Source: Kingdonia uniflora (Eukaryota; Streptophyta; Magnoliopsida; Ranunculales; Circaeasteraceae). Taken from it: a DNA stretch of 64,000 nt. Shown piece by piece: positions 48,319 to 61,600 of the stretch (position 1 is its first letter; each line of letters opens with the position of its first letter). Below the pieces are notes generated by a model that was not told where the DNA came from, made no database searches, and was given only the letters and a program-made list of their open reading frames with translations. A program made the translations under genes and the position numbers. The DNA lies in the NCBI GenBank assembly GCA_014058105.1, contig JACGCM010001245.1, forward strand, positions 1,612,001 through 1,676,000, in the 5' to 3' direction.

Positions 48319-51307
48319 ATGGATGTAGAGTTGGAGCAGAGAAGGGACATGCACAAGAACAACGACTATGGAGGAAGCCTAGAGAATGGGCATGGGGATA
48401 ACAACGTGGACGACGATGGTCGCGAAAAAAGAATGGGTTTGTACTAATAATGAAATGTTTCTTTCCTGATCCTAGTTTTTTTTTTTTTTTTTTTTTTTTT
48501 TCTGATTCGTGTTTTGGTTTTGAGGGGTGTTTTCAGGGACCTTGATGACTGCAAGTGCACATATCATAACAGCAGTGATTGGGTCAGGGGTGTTGTCTTT
48601 GGCGTGGGCGATAGCGCAGTTGGGTTGGGTTGCTGGACCCGCAATTCTCATGGCCTTCTCTTTCATTACTTGGTTCACCTCTACTCTTCTTGCTGATTGT
48701 TACAGATCTCCAGATCCTGTTTCAGGCAAGAGAAACTACAGTTACATGGATGCTGTGAGAGCAAACCTAGGTACATTTTTTCTGAAGATATCTCAAATAT
48801 CTTCTTTTTATTACAATATATGTACTATATATCTCAAATTTCTTAATGAGTGTTTCAAATTTTTATGAGTTCCCACTCTTGAATATCTGTAATATCTTAT
48901 TTTTATTGCAATATAGCTAGAATATCCAAAATCTTTTAATAACTGTATAGAAATTATTTCAGATTTTCAGGAATATTCTAAATTTATTAATGGGTATCTT
49001 TGATTTATTTTTATTTTTCGGCAGGTACAATTAAATGTAGATTTTGTGGGTTAGCACAATATGTTAACCTTATCGGAGTTACCATCGGATACACCATCAC
49101 TGCATCGATTAGCATGGCGTACGTTATCTCCAACATGCCAACCCTCTCAAAAACAAAAAAAAGTGTAATATTTTGATTTTTGTTTTTGAATCAGGGCGGT
49201 CCAAAAGTCGAACTGCTTCCACAAACATGGTCACGTGTTCAACTGCGGAGCAGAAACATCAACGAGATATTTCATGATGATCTTTGCGGCAATTCAGATA
49301 GTTTTATCTCAAATACCTAATTTTGACAAACTATCTTGGCTCTCAATTGTTGCTGCTATCATGTCTTTTGCTTACTCTTCTATTGGTGTTGGGCTTGCTC
49401 TAGCCAAAGTTGGAGGTTTGCAAAACACAAACTCTATTTTTGTTTATTATCTTGGTATATATATATATATATGAAGGAAATTACATTTGCAGGACATGGT
49501 GGCCATCCAACAACAAGTATTACTGGGACTATAGTAGGGGTAGATGTGTCAAGCTCAGAAAAGATTTGGAGGACACTACAGTCTATTGGAGACATTGCCT
49601 TTGCTTACTCCTACTCCAATGTCCTCCTCGAGATACAGGCAAGTGATCTTTAGTATTATATTATTTAATATTTAATTTTTAATTTTCCATCTTAGTGGAA
49701 ATTTTGGAATTTGTTTGCGCTTGCATTTTTTTAAATACAAATATAAATATTATCACAACTAGTGTTAAATGTTTCGGGAAATCCCTAAAATTATTAATGT
49801 GAAGGGTATTAATGAGAAGTAACTATGTTATCATGCAGTGCAGGCCTCTTGTTATTTATAGACTGTAGTGCCTAGGAATTGACCTACAATCATCTCGACA
49901 AGTGTGTAGAAATCGTCTTTTATGCACTCGACGTATTTCTTTTGGGTCACAAATATTTCTATAATTATGTATGACAGTATGGGAGGAAAGTTTAGCTAAA
50001 TTGCAAATATTACTAGTATCATATATACGACTTAGACTTAAAAAAACATCTTTTTAGTCTAATTAGGGTGACCGGCTAAGGTCAACTTGAAGTCTAAAGT
50101 GATTCTTCATGGACCATACTGTTGGCAATGGTCCACACTTTTGTGGTAAGAGATGGACTATCATCCAATTTGGGTTGCTTTTCTACTACAATACAATGAA
50201 GCTGCCTCTCTCTCTTTTTTTGGGTCCCCAACAGAATCCCTATTTTAGCTTCCTTTTAAAGTGATCGTTCAATCAAAAAATTACAAAAAGTTGATTCGGA
50301 TTCATTCTCTCGTACCTTTTCTTACATTATAGTTTTCAATCCCCAGTTGTTTCTGTCAAATCAGAATCTACCACAAAAATAGAAGATTAGTCTTATATGT
50401 TATAATTGGGCTCCTCGGGTTTGTTTAAAGCCTTAGACAAAGCCCAATGTATACGGACCAGTTTACACAATTGGACCCGCAAAAATATTTCACAGAAAGG
50501 TCTTGGAAGTCATCCACTGCTCTGTGTAGATTTGCTTATGCTTACGTATTTTTTATCTCATACTTTTATGGCAGGACACGTTAAGATCGAGTCCACCGGA
50601 GAACAAAGTGATGAAGAAGGCGTCTTTGATTGGAGTATCAACCACAACCGTGTTCTATATGCTTTGCGGGTGCATAGGTTATGCTGCATTCGGGAACAAT
50701 GCACCTGGTAATTTCCTCACGGGTTTTGGATTCTACGAGCCCTTTTGGCTCATTGATCTCGCTAACATCTTTATTGCCGTTCATCTTGTTGGGGCTTACC
50801 AGGTTTGTCAAACCACCATTTCTGCACAATCTCTTCATCCTATTTTCACCTTTCACCATTTTCCCTGTAACAATTTTTTTTTTCTTCCCTTTACGTTCTC
50901 AGGTGTTCTGTCAACCGATATTCAGCTTCGTCGAGAACTATTGTAGCATAAACTGGCCTTCAAGCGGGTTCATAAACACTGAACACGAGCTGAACATTCC
51001 TTGTTATGGTACATACAACGTCAACTTGTTCCGTGCAACATGGAGAATATTGTATGTGATTTTAACCGCTGCGGTAGCAATGACCTTCCCATTCTTCAAC
51101 GCTTTTGTGGGTCTCATTGGGGCAGCGTCTTTCTGGCCTCTGACCGTTTATTTCCCAGTTGAAATGTACATTGCACAGTCGGGGTTGCCCAAGTTATCTG
51201 CAAGGTGGATTTGGCTAAAGGTATTAAGCTGGGTTTGCTTAATCGTCTCTCTCGTTGCTGGTGCTGGATCTGTTCAAGGCCTGGTTGAGGAGCTTCGAAA
51301 GGTTTAA
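48319..51307 (+). CDS. AAP: Amino acid permease, AAP family, intact, seven exons
   Basis: Exons are 48319-48436, 48537-48770, 49025-49118, 49195-49415, 49493-49638, 50575-50802 and 50903-51307, giving 481 aa in one frame, the usual AAP length (about 475-490). AAPs are plasma-membrane proton/amino-acid symporters of the AAAP superfamily with about eleven membrane helices. Landmarks are an acidic N-terminus ending DDDGREKRMG, then ASAHIITAVIGSGVLSLAWA (helix 1), LADCYRSPDPVSGKRNY, SNCFHKHGH, DIAFAYSYSNVLLEIQDTL, GYAAFGNNAPGNFLTGFGFY, YQVFCQPIF and GAASFWPLTVYFPVEMYIAQ, ending VQGLVEELRKV. Of two close ATGs (48319, 48323) only the first is in frame. Intron 5 uses a GC donor. Similarity looks closest to the AAP6/AAP1 group, from memory only. 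It converges with the pyruvate kinase gene. Confidence 0.95.
49639..50574 (+). other. AAP intron 5, GC-AG type, 936 bp
   Basis: The donor is CAG followed by gcaagt (49639-49644) and the acceptor is ggcag (50570-50574). Both neighbouring exons are coding and stay in frame only with this junction (EIQ then DTL). GC-AG introns are a known minor class in plants. No gene is seen within the intron. Confidence 0.85.
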
Positions 51308-52609
51308 AACTCCGCAGTAATTAATCATAGCTGTTATGTCCATTTGTGGCTTTATTAGATTGTTAAGTAAACAATCAAGACAGATGAAAAACTTCTGTTT
51401 GGTAAATATTCCAAAATGTCGTGTTATTTATAGAACTGTTTGCAGATTTGCAGATTCCTTCTTTTCCTTCTGTTTCAGTAGAAATCCATTTTCTGAATAG
51501 TGTTTAGTACATGAATTTCATTTATATTCCGCATTGGGTTTGTCAGTTTGTCTTGTGGCCTTCTGTCTATTTGAGCTAGTTTATCCTCCTTGGGTTGTGG
51601 AAAATAAGATCATGATCGTTGAGCTTAAAACGTCAAACTCTAGGCAAAAATTGGGATCAGAAGGATGAAAGTCACCATCTTAAATGTATCTGTCACACAT
51701 GCATTAATCAATGAAAGTAGGAACCTTTACAATAATTACGGAATTTCAGAAAGATCAATAGCATAAGCAATGGTGCCTTATTGCCTTTGGTGCTATTTGA
51801 TTGTGGAAATCATCATGTACCCAAAACTAGTATTGGGAGAAGCTCTATCCTCCTTCCAGGGGCATTAGCATCATAAGCCACTAAAGTGTGAGGATCTTTT
51901 TGAGTAATTAATAGTTAACGAAGCTTGAAGCAGAGATTTCTTCTCAAGAGTTAATAACACCTAATGAATCTGATGGCAGCTGGGCAGACATTAAAATGAG
52001 GGGTACATTACTAATGAAAATTCCTTCTGTCAATGTGTTACCTTCTCCTGACGAATCCACCTAAAGGTTGGGGAGAAAATCGGGAAGCAGCACAGGACAT
52101 ACAATGACAGGATTTCAAATATCTTTAAAAGAAAATAGTGTTCGTGATCTCAAGGTAAGTAATCCAAAGATGCCTTCGGATGTTCAAGCCTTCTCAACCT
52201 TCCTCGCTCAAGTTCATCAATGTTCCCAGAATTAAAACTGGATAGTTAAGAGAAGGGAAGATTGCTTTGTTGACTCTGTCTAATCATGTGAAGGGAGCCA
52301 ATGCTGAGGCTAGGATTAGGTGAAGATGACAAGGATGAAATGGAGTAAGATCAAGTCTCAGGACTCAGAAGCCAAAGAAGCGAACTTGACATGATATACC
52401 TCGATGACCTAAATAAAGGCCATTATTTGGTGCAAGCGTTTACTAGCTAATTACGATACAAATCTAATAAAAAGAACGATTTGTACTAGTACTCTAAAAT
52501 TTTGATAAATACTAATCACACATGGACTAATATACGCCCTATATGATAATAACAGAATAGGGTCTCTAATAGCACTACATGAAATGTTGAAGTGGAATAC
52601 ATTAATACA
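51308..52609. other. Intergenic between convergent AAP and pyruvate kinase genes
   Basis: It holds the two 3' untranslated regions. No gene, repeat or RNA gene was recognised. Confidence 0.6.
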
Positions 52610-55600
52610 CTATACTATAGTGTTCACCTTGATGGATTGGAAAGCAGAAGGATTTGCAGAGGATGGGTTGACATCCGAGACTACTAAAACCACATCACCT
52701 TCTTTCACCAGCCCCCGTGACTTTATAAGTTCAAACGATTTCTTCATGTTTTCTTCCATGTCATCAGATAAATCAACATGAAGAGGAATGACTCCCCACT
52801 GCAAATTCAAAGCCTTCCTGGTGCTTTTATTGTTGGTGAATGCGAAAATGGGAGGGTTAGGACGATTGCGCGACAAAAGTGATGCCATGTGCCCGTGCCT
52901 CGTGTATACAAAGATGGCATCTACACCAAGTTTATTAGCTGCAATACAAGTTAGCTTAATATTAGAAACAAATTATATTATTTGACTCAAAAGTATCATC
53001 ACACACTTTTAGAGAGAGAGAAAGAGACTACAGGATAGTGAAGAAACCCTGGTTCATCTTGAGCAAAAACAAAAAGGTTTTTATTTTAACCAATCGTCAC
53101 CTCTCCCAAGGAGTTTACAATTTGAGATTTTAGAATCTAAATATCATAAACACTAGGTAACAACGACACTGATACGGGTGTCGGTATCCGACACGGGTAC
53201 GGGGTATCTGAAACGGCAGAATTTTGTTAAGAACCCTGCAAATAGCGTTTGACACGTGTGTCTGAGTGTCGGGGTGTCGGACACGTTTTATTTTATTAAA
53301 GTGACGTGTCGTTATATTGCATAAACATCAAATGAAAAAGAAAACATTATAAACACAATAAAGTTTCTTCTTTTTGAGATGGCCGAACAAATGAACTAAA
53401 AAAACGTAAGCACATTATAGAGATAAAACCTAGCATAATAAGTCCCTATAATAATAAGGTAAATTGGATCTTTTAAGCTAACACAAACAGAAAATTAACC
53501 ACTTCCCTCCCTGTAAGATGCATTGGTTAAGGGAGTGCTGCTATGTTTACAAACCGAAGGTCTTTTTTCAAGCAAGGTTTTCTATGCAGGTGATGGGATT
53601 GAAAGAGGTGAAAATGCTTGTTAAATTGCCTCGCTTTGTGCCACGGAGAGCTCCGCGTTTGGGAATGCATAAATTAAACAGAGATGGTACTTGGCAAGTC
53701 TAGAGGAGGACGTCTCATGAGAGTTAGCTATGGAAATTTTGCTTGTGGTTTTTCAGTTGTGTTAGGCTTTGGGTCTAATATGTACGCTGAGATCCTGAGG
53801 TGATTGGCGGTCACCATGGGTTTGAGAATGTGCAAGCAGAAACGATTGGTACCAACAGCGGTAGAGATGGTTTTGAAGGTCATACTAGATTAGAGCAGAG
53901 CAGATGCACAAGTGCCTTGGTTCCTCAAAAACCTAAGGAATGAAATCCTTGAATTTAAGAGAGACGTAGTTTGAATTGGTTCACACTCTAAGAGAAGGAA
54001 ATGGAGCCTCAGATTTTCTAGTTAACTTGGGGACTGATGGCATCTTGCAGCTCTACGAAGTATGGTTCAGAACTACATCCTTTGCTTAGACATTATTTGT
54101 ATTGATAAAGGATGGGTTTTGGGCAGTTGAGGTTGCATTGAATAATGCAATTTTAGTTCCAGGGGTCTTGGCTTTATGCCTCCTGTTTCGTATTCAGTTT
54201 TCTCATATGAATAAAATGTTGGGATCGCTCAAACCCCCAACTGGGTGTTGGAGTATATGTATGCATCAACACATATACTAGTTAAGTTCCACATTGAGTA
54301 AGAATAGAAGTAATCTCTTAAGTTGATAATTAGATTACATCTTGTTCTCAAAACTACTTCTATTCTTACTCAATGTGGGACTTAACTAGTATATGTGTAG
54401 ATGCACACATGTACTCCAACACTCCCCCTCACGTTGATACGAACACAATGTGTTTGTATCAAGGTGGATAACAATAAAAAAAAAAAAAAAGATAATCCCT
54501 CATAAGGATACAATCACTCTCACTTATAATGAAAATTAAGGCTCCACCTAAAACTGATAAAACTTCTTCTAGACAATCCTTTTGCAGCAGCAGAAACACT
54601 TCAAAGCTTCACATATCTTTTGTGAAATCGGCGGCATTCCGACTTGCCCTTTTTCCCACACGCACTTATAAAATCGACGGCACTAGCCGACTTGCCAATT
54701 TTCCCACTCGAGAGTAATGTAAATATCTTGAAGATACACTAAGGTAAGAAGAGAATTAGTCGATGAAGATGATCACTCGAGGTAAAGTTGATGAAAGATT
54801 ATTATTTGAGGAAAAAGATATCTACTGAAGGAAATAAACAATTCACTCGAGGATAAAGAGATCCACTTGAGGAAGAGGAAATCATAATTGTGGTGTAAGG
54901 AATTAAACATTTTCACCTGATTCAAAGAAAGAAATCACATCACGCGATAGGAAACAATAGAAAAGATCTAAGAAAATCACTTGAGGAAAATAGACTTACT
55001 CTAGGAAAGAATCACTCGAGGAACGAAACCAATAACTCATGATCGAGGTGGAATGTAGTCTAACATCTTCATCCGGTCCAAAGAGAAGAAAAAAACTCAT
55101 GACCAAGGTGGAAGGTTAGTTTAATAATATCTTCATCCAATCTAAATAGAGAAAATCGCATCTCGCGACAGGCAAACGACAAATACCTAATCTCTCGATA
55201 ATAAAAGATTGCATCTCGATTTTGTAATTTATACTTGTGAATGTGGCGAATAAAATGATCACTAGAGGAAAGAAAATCGCTCTAAGAAAGAATCACTAGA
55301 GGAGATGAAAGGAAACTCACTCGAGGAAAGAAACAAAAAACTCATGATCGAGGTAGAAGGTGATTTAACAACTTCAACCGATCCAATGAGAGAAAATCAT
55401 ATCTCGCGACGGGAACCAAATAAATAAAAGATCACCTATCACGAAACAAGAGAAAATTGAGTGCAATATCAAGAGAGAGAGACAACTTGACTTGTCAAAC
55501 AGTAAATAAACTCAATACATATGGTCAAAAAAATGAAGTTACGAGGTGGGTCTAACTTGATTAATTGAAGTGACGCCGTTGGACTTAAATATGATCCATA

Positions 55601-58600
55601 TAGTGGGCATCTTCACACATTGTTGTAGTCATCACACGAAAAATAAGCCCATCAACTTCAAACATCTCCACCGTAGATCTCACGTCACCACATGTATATA
55701 ACACCACCAATCAAGCTATCATAAAGAACCATGAAAGGTAGAACACAGAGAAGCTAACGGAAAACAGATCACACCATGAATATAATAAGCTTCTTATTCT
55801 TCTTCTTAGACCACCAAAGAGGAATAAAACCAGGGTAATTAGAAATTTCATCTTCCTCCCGTACCAAGCACACTTAAAGAGTACTCGGGAAATAGCAGTA
55901 CAGTTCTTAAAACCACATCTACAGATTCTTGAGGGAACATGAACTTAAAAGCAAGCAGAAATCAGTCAAATAAAACCTGGACGCCACAACGACAAAAATC
56001 GTTAATAAAACAAACCTCAATTGACAAGGAGAAATCTTCAAGGAGTTGTACATCTGAATCACCCCGTAGATTCTTCAATTTTTCACAAGTAATCACCATC
56101 AACTTCAGATCCAATTGAAGCCATCAATCACGAAGAAATCTTCAGATTCGAAGAATCACAAACAAGATTACAACTCTGCCAACCAAATTGCTGCAAGGAA
56201 AAGACCACTTTGAAGGGATGATCGATTTCAAACGGTTTTTATGAATCCTAACATACGATAAAATGATACTTCCTGAGATTATTATAGTGGAATCATGGAA
56301 AGACTCATCATGAGTGATGGACTGTTCACTTTAGGGATTAAAAAATTGAATCGTGGATGATGAACTCGGAGAAAAAGATAATTCATGAGAACCAATGGCT
56401 GCTAGAAGATATCTCTAGAGGAAACAAAGGAGAGAGATACAAGAAGTTAGAATCCCTTTCTCAAAAGGATAGAAAATTTGAATAGTGGGTTTAAGAAACC
56501 CTAATTCTTAAAAATAAATTAAGACAAAAACAAAGTAACCGGACTGTTTGAGTAATCCGGCAAAAGCAATGGCCACCGCCACCGGAAACGGAAAAGCTTT
56601 ACGTTGTCTTCAAGAACGTAACCGCTCTAATACCATGTAGAAACAAATAAGAGGAGAAAATTTATTCACTCTTAAGTTGATAATTAGATTACATCTTAAA
56701 CTCCCTTTATATAATAGGGGGTCTCTAAACTACTTCTATTCTTACTCAATATGGGACTTAACTAGTATATGTGTAGATGCACACATATACTCCAACACTA
56801 GGTATCTCATTTAAGAAAATAAAGTGATCCACAACTACTATCTATTCAGTATTGGCCAGACCACAATCATTACTTCCTATATTGCATGAGTGAATTATAA
56901 ACTAACATTTTATGCAAAAAAGGAGGGGGGGGAGGGGGGGAGGATAAGATACATACCCATCTCCACAGAACAGTTGCAGATCTGCTCAGATATTCGGTCA
57001 GACAAAGATACCCCGAGTTGAAGCTGGGGGAGAAGACGTTGCCGGTTTTCCTGACGGCTCCATAATTCCATACGGCCACTAGCTATTCGCAAAACAGAAA
57101 GAGCCTTGTCTCCAAATGATCCAACTGCCGACTCACCCGATAACATTAAGGCATCAGCATATTGTCGAACTGCCTCAGAAACATCTGCCACCTTATTATA
57201 ACATAGCAAGTCCTAATAAATTTCACCTTCAAACTAAGCCATGGTTCCAAATATCAAGAACCAAAGATAAAGCCAAGAAATGAGAAATATGTACATAGAG
57301 GCTCTAGAAGTACTGTCCAGTAATTGTTTACACCCTTTCCCCGTATAAATAGCATGAGGATATTATAAAAGTAGTAGTAATCTTAATGTAGGTTCTCAGT
57401 GCAGAAAAGATACAAGAACTTGCACGGTTGTCTTAGTAGTAGTAATAATATATACAGTAGTTTGCAGTGGAGGAAAGTTATTGGGATCGGTATCTTCCGT
57501 AGAAAGCCTACAGCCTTAGATACAAATGTATGCACGAATCCAATAGCAGTAAACATGTTTGATCTCGTGGACTTCGCATGAGTTTCCAAAAAGTACGTAA
57601 CATAATAAGACAAACCTAACACTAATAGAGTAATACTAATAAAATTTTCGAGAATGAAGTTTTTAGCTACTATGTAAACACATACACTAATTAGGAATAT
57701 GAGCATGCAATTTACTATGTTCACAGTAGTAACTGGTATTTCCTAAGAGATAGTATGCCAACAAACCTCAGCACGTGTAGGGATTGGATATTCAATTATT
57801 GACAAATTATGAATATGAGCATGCAAAACACTATTTTACAGGAGTAACTGGAACTTCCTAAGAGATAGTATATCAAAATACCTCAGCACGTGTAGGGGTT
57901 GGATATTCAACCATCGACTCAAGAAGTTGGGAAGCTACAATAACTGGCTTGTTTAATTGCCTACAAAGACGAGTAATTTCTTCTTGGACAGCTGGAATTT
58001 GTTCGAGCGGAATTTGCACACCAAGATCACCGCGAGCCACCATGATTCCATCTGAAGCCTCTACAATATCTTTCAAATTCTGAAGAGCCTCCAAGCTCTC
58101 AATCTTTGCCAAAACTCCAATGAAGCTGTGAATGAAAAACACTCTTAATTTCAGCATGCCCATATTGAAACAAGCATTTCTCTAAGTATGCATATGGCAA
58201 AAGTATTTGCATCTCAAAGAACATCACATAGTTTTCTGCCCCTTAAAAAAAAGTCAAATTGCTAATGGCTACTGCGCATGGTGTTTCTGCTAAGTGGAAT
58301 TCAGAAAGCACATAGGCTTCGATATTCCAACAAAACTATGTTTAGGTTGGACCTCCAGAAAAAATCATGAAACACAGAATGATTTATCTCTTCAAAAATG
58401 AAAGTTGTAGAGAACAAATACATACAGCCTGAAATTTTTGCTTGTGTATATGTGTGTATCTACAAAATGTGTGCATTTAGGATTGTGTCAGGTCTTTAAA
58501 TCTTCATGATTTTATGCACACAAATTTCATTTTCTTACTCTGATGATCTAGACGAGAGGTAGTTCTTTAGAGGTTTGATATCATCAGCATCATTTACAAA

Positions 58601-61600
58601 CGACACGGCAATATAATCAACTCCTTCGGAAATTCCCAAGTCAATATCCGCCCAATCCTGTCAATCATGTACGATGCAACTTTAAGATAATAATCGACTT
58701 GAAAAAGATTAACTTTATCTATGCGTATTCGTTATGGTCTACTTCTTCCATCCCCCAACCGAACCAGAACTACTAAGTAAATGAGGAATGTGTCCTTACA
58801 AAAAATTTATGTCCAACATATATTAAACAGCAAACCAAAGCTCAAATAAGGTACTTATGCAGCCGGTGATTTCCCAAGGCTACTAAGCTTTCAACCAAAA
58901 AAATGAAAAACAATACTCCTAAAATCCCTAGGGGTATCCCATCTCTGGAACCCACTCTACCTCTACCTCCACTTTGTGCAATCTCACCAAAAACTATTCT
59001 GTGGTTTTGACAATGTTAAACTCCCAGGGTATAGTGTATTAGCAAATGACGATGCCCATGTTATCATCACTTTTTCTTTCATTTTCTTTTATGAATATAG
59101 AAATTTTATTGATATAGAGAGGACAGAAACAGAAAAACAACAAGGTAAATAAGAAAAAGTAATCAGGTCGTACAAGAGAAACCAAACAAAAAACATAGCA
59201 AAATCATTCCATTGCATTTTCCTTCCAGTGCATAATGGAGTACTGCCTCCAGTTAGTGTTGTCACTCTGTAAGGTTGATTGACGAAAAAGAGAGGACCTG
59301 TATCTGGAAGTCGCGAATGAAGTAAGTGATGAAAGGCTTAAAGATGATTTTTGTGTGAATCTTTGTTAAATTGAAAAACTGTGTTGATGTGCCCGATGCT
59401 GGCTAAGTATGTCAATATAGATTAATGATTACATTAGGAGACAGTATTCTTTCAAATTAGATAGAAGATAACCAATCATTGAGGAAAGTGGAGTTTTGTA
59501 GAAAGTCGCGGGACAATATTTTCTCACAGATACAGCATACAGATCACAGCGTTCCCGTTGCCCTACAAAACGGCCAGGTAGTATTAAATAAAGGGGATTG
59601 GGAAAATCGATGCAGCAAAATTAATGTGTGATATGCCTTTTAATGCAAACATAAGCTAAGAAAAATAAAAATAAAAATAAAACTCAGGCTAAGCAGAATA
59701 AAATCCCTTACCACAACAATTACAAAAATGGGTCAAATGACACTAGGTTAACCGAACCTAGTAGGCCGAAGGGGCCAAAAATGGCAAGAAGCATAATCAT
59801 GTAGAGTCCTGGTTAAACAAAATTAAAAACATCCCGTCGTCCACTATGACTTATTAAAAGTTTTAGTGTTTACGAATATATACAGAACTATGGCTGATCT
59901 TACACAATAGTATGGTTAGTCGAGACTTTGAGCTAATAAGAGCACGAATTGCTATCCTTTGTTCCATATTCTTAAAGACCTTTCATTTCGCAGCAGGAAG
60001 AGCTATCCAACACCTAATAATGCGCTACCCATACACAAAACGGCAGCATAGTGGCATGTGCTAGAGAGCAACCCGGAGCTACCAACATTAACATAAGTAA
60101 ACTGATAGAAACGATATTGCGGAAGCTAAATCTCACTCTCAATTAAACTAAATCACTCTTAATCGTTTAAAAATAAAAGTCGAAGACCTAGCGTTTTTAG
60201 ATTTACCCCAAACCTCACATCTTTCTCTAAGCTTAAAGCTTTTCTCTCAAACTCACACTAAGTTAAATCCTAACTCCCCATCCCTATATAAAGGGTGAGA
60301 ATATTTTATTCTCTCCTAAAATTAAACTATTAGAGATTATCCTCTAAATTAAATAACAAGATAAAACTAAAAAAAAAGAGGTGCGTGGGAATGACCCACG
60401 ACCTATCAACTCTCCCCTTCTGTGAAAAAAATTGACCACGAATGTTGAACTCGGAAGAGGTGGCCCCGAGAATAGGACGATCGTGAATTCGTCCACGATA
60501 CTTCCCATACCCACTGACATTGCTTGCGCAACGAAATACTTTGCCAAAAACCCTGTTGATAACATTTTTCGGATTCCCCAAAAACATATACATCGCCGCA
60601 CTTGCACGAATTTCAAACATTCGCTAAAACGGATCAACAATCGCGTCGAATATTGTGGGATTGTCTCAATCAACATCTGGAGCTGCGTGGGGGTTTACTT
60701 GCATAATTGATACGTGCGCACGAGAAGGATGTATGGCTGGAACAAACTGTGGATGAAGTGTGCTCACAAGAATAGCACATGGTGTAACATCTTTGACTGC
60801 TCCTTGTTCCACTAAATCATGTCCCTCTTCTTCTCTCGTGTTTCTCTGCCATGAATCGTGTTTATGTCCACTCTCTCTCTTGTCCTCCGTGAGTTCCTTT
60901 CTCCTCAAGCAATCAACATCCGATAAAATCGTTGTTGTGGGGGATCGAGTTGTGGTCTCTGATGAGGTTCGGTCACCAATCGTCGCCATTGTTGTTGCTG
61001 CCGTTGACAGGATTTGAACTCCGAAGGACATTACCACAATTGGAGTCAAATCTGGGTTAGTTGTGCATGGGTCCAGGCCGGGTTGAGCCAACTTAGTTGG
61101 GATGTTTCCTTCTTGGTTTACGGCCTGGACCGGGCTGGTTCCTAAGCTTGAGTATAAATCTTTTGAGTGATTTGATTTAGGCATGTGCAGGTTACAAGCA
61201 GCCCCCTAAAGGCATGCCTTGACACATGCCAGCGGGCATGCTATCCCTTGTGCCAGATCGTGTACTTCTCACGTCTCCCTTTCCTTTATCTTTCCCAACG
61301 AACTGCCGACGAACCAGCGGCAAACCATTGCTTTCTCCACTGTTTTCTGGCGCACTAATGATGGAGAAACCCTCCCTAAAGCTTCCCATCATGGAATCAT
61401 CAGTTCTGTTGTTCCACATTGTAGTTTTCTTTGCGGCTTCTTCTCTGCCGGCTATCTCTGCAATCTGCGGCAACACTAGATATGGGTTGCCGTTTTTTGG
61501 TGACTTTACTACGTCGAATCCAGTAACTCCGTCTTCTTCCGCTTCATCGAATACATCTTTTGACCGATTCTCGCATAATCTTCTCCATCTTGTTGTGTAA

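Larger units (their letters stand above)
54246..56797 (-). mobile_element. Short non-autonomous LTR element F in pyruvate kinase intron 6
   Basis: On the minus strand: an LTR (56797-56636, TGTTGGAG to TACA), a tRNA-Met primer site (TGGTATTAGAGC, 56635-56624), a 2.2-kb interior, the purine tract GTGAGGGGGAG (about 54422-54432), and a 3' LTR-like block (54421-54246). Flanks are CTAGG and CTGGG, a target duplication with one change. No retroelement protein is seen. The 3' block is abnormal: it ends in an inverted copy of the LTR start. The element lies in the same orientation as the host gene. Confidence 0.8.

Noticed and set aside
57383..57724. Minus-strand 113-codon hydrophobic frame in pyruvate kinase intron 5
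   Set aside because: It lies wholly in intron sequence, is AT-driven, has no recognisable family and overlaps the exon-end duplication.
60666..61184. Minus-strand 172-codon frame in element E
   Set aside because: Thr/Ser/His-rich with no recognised domain, and it overlaps other frames of similar length; kept only as part of the unknown interior of E.
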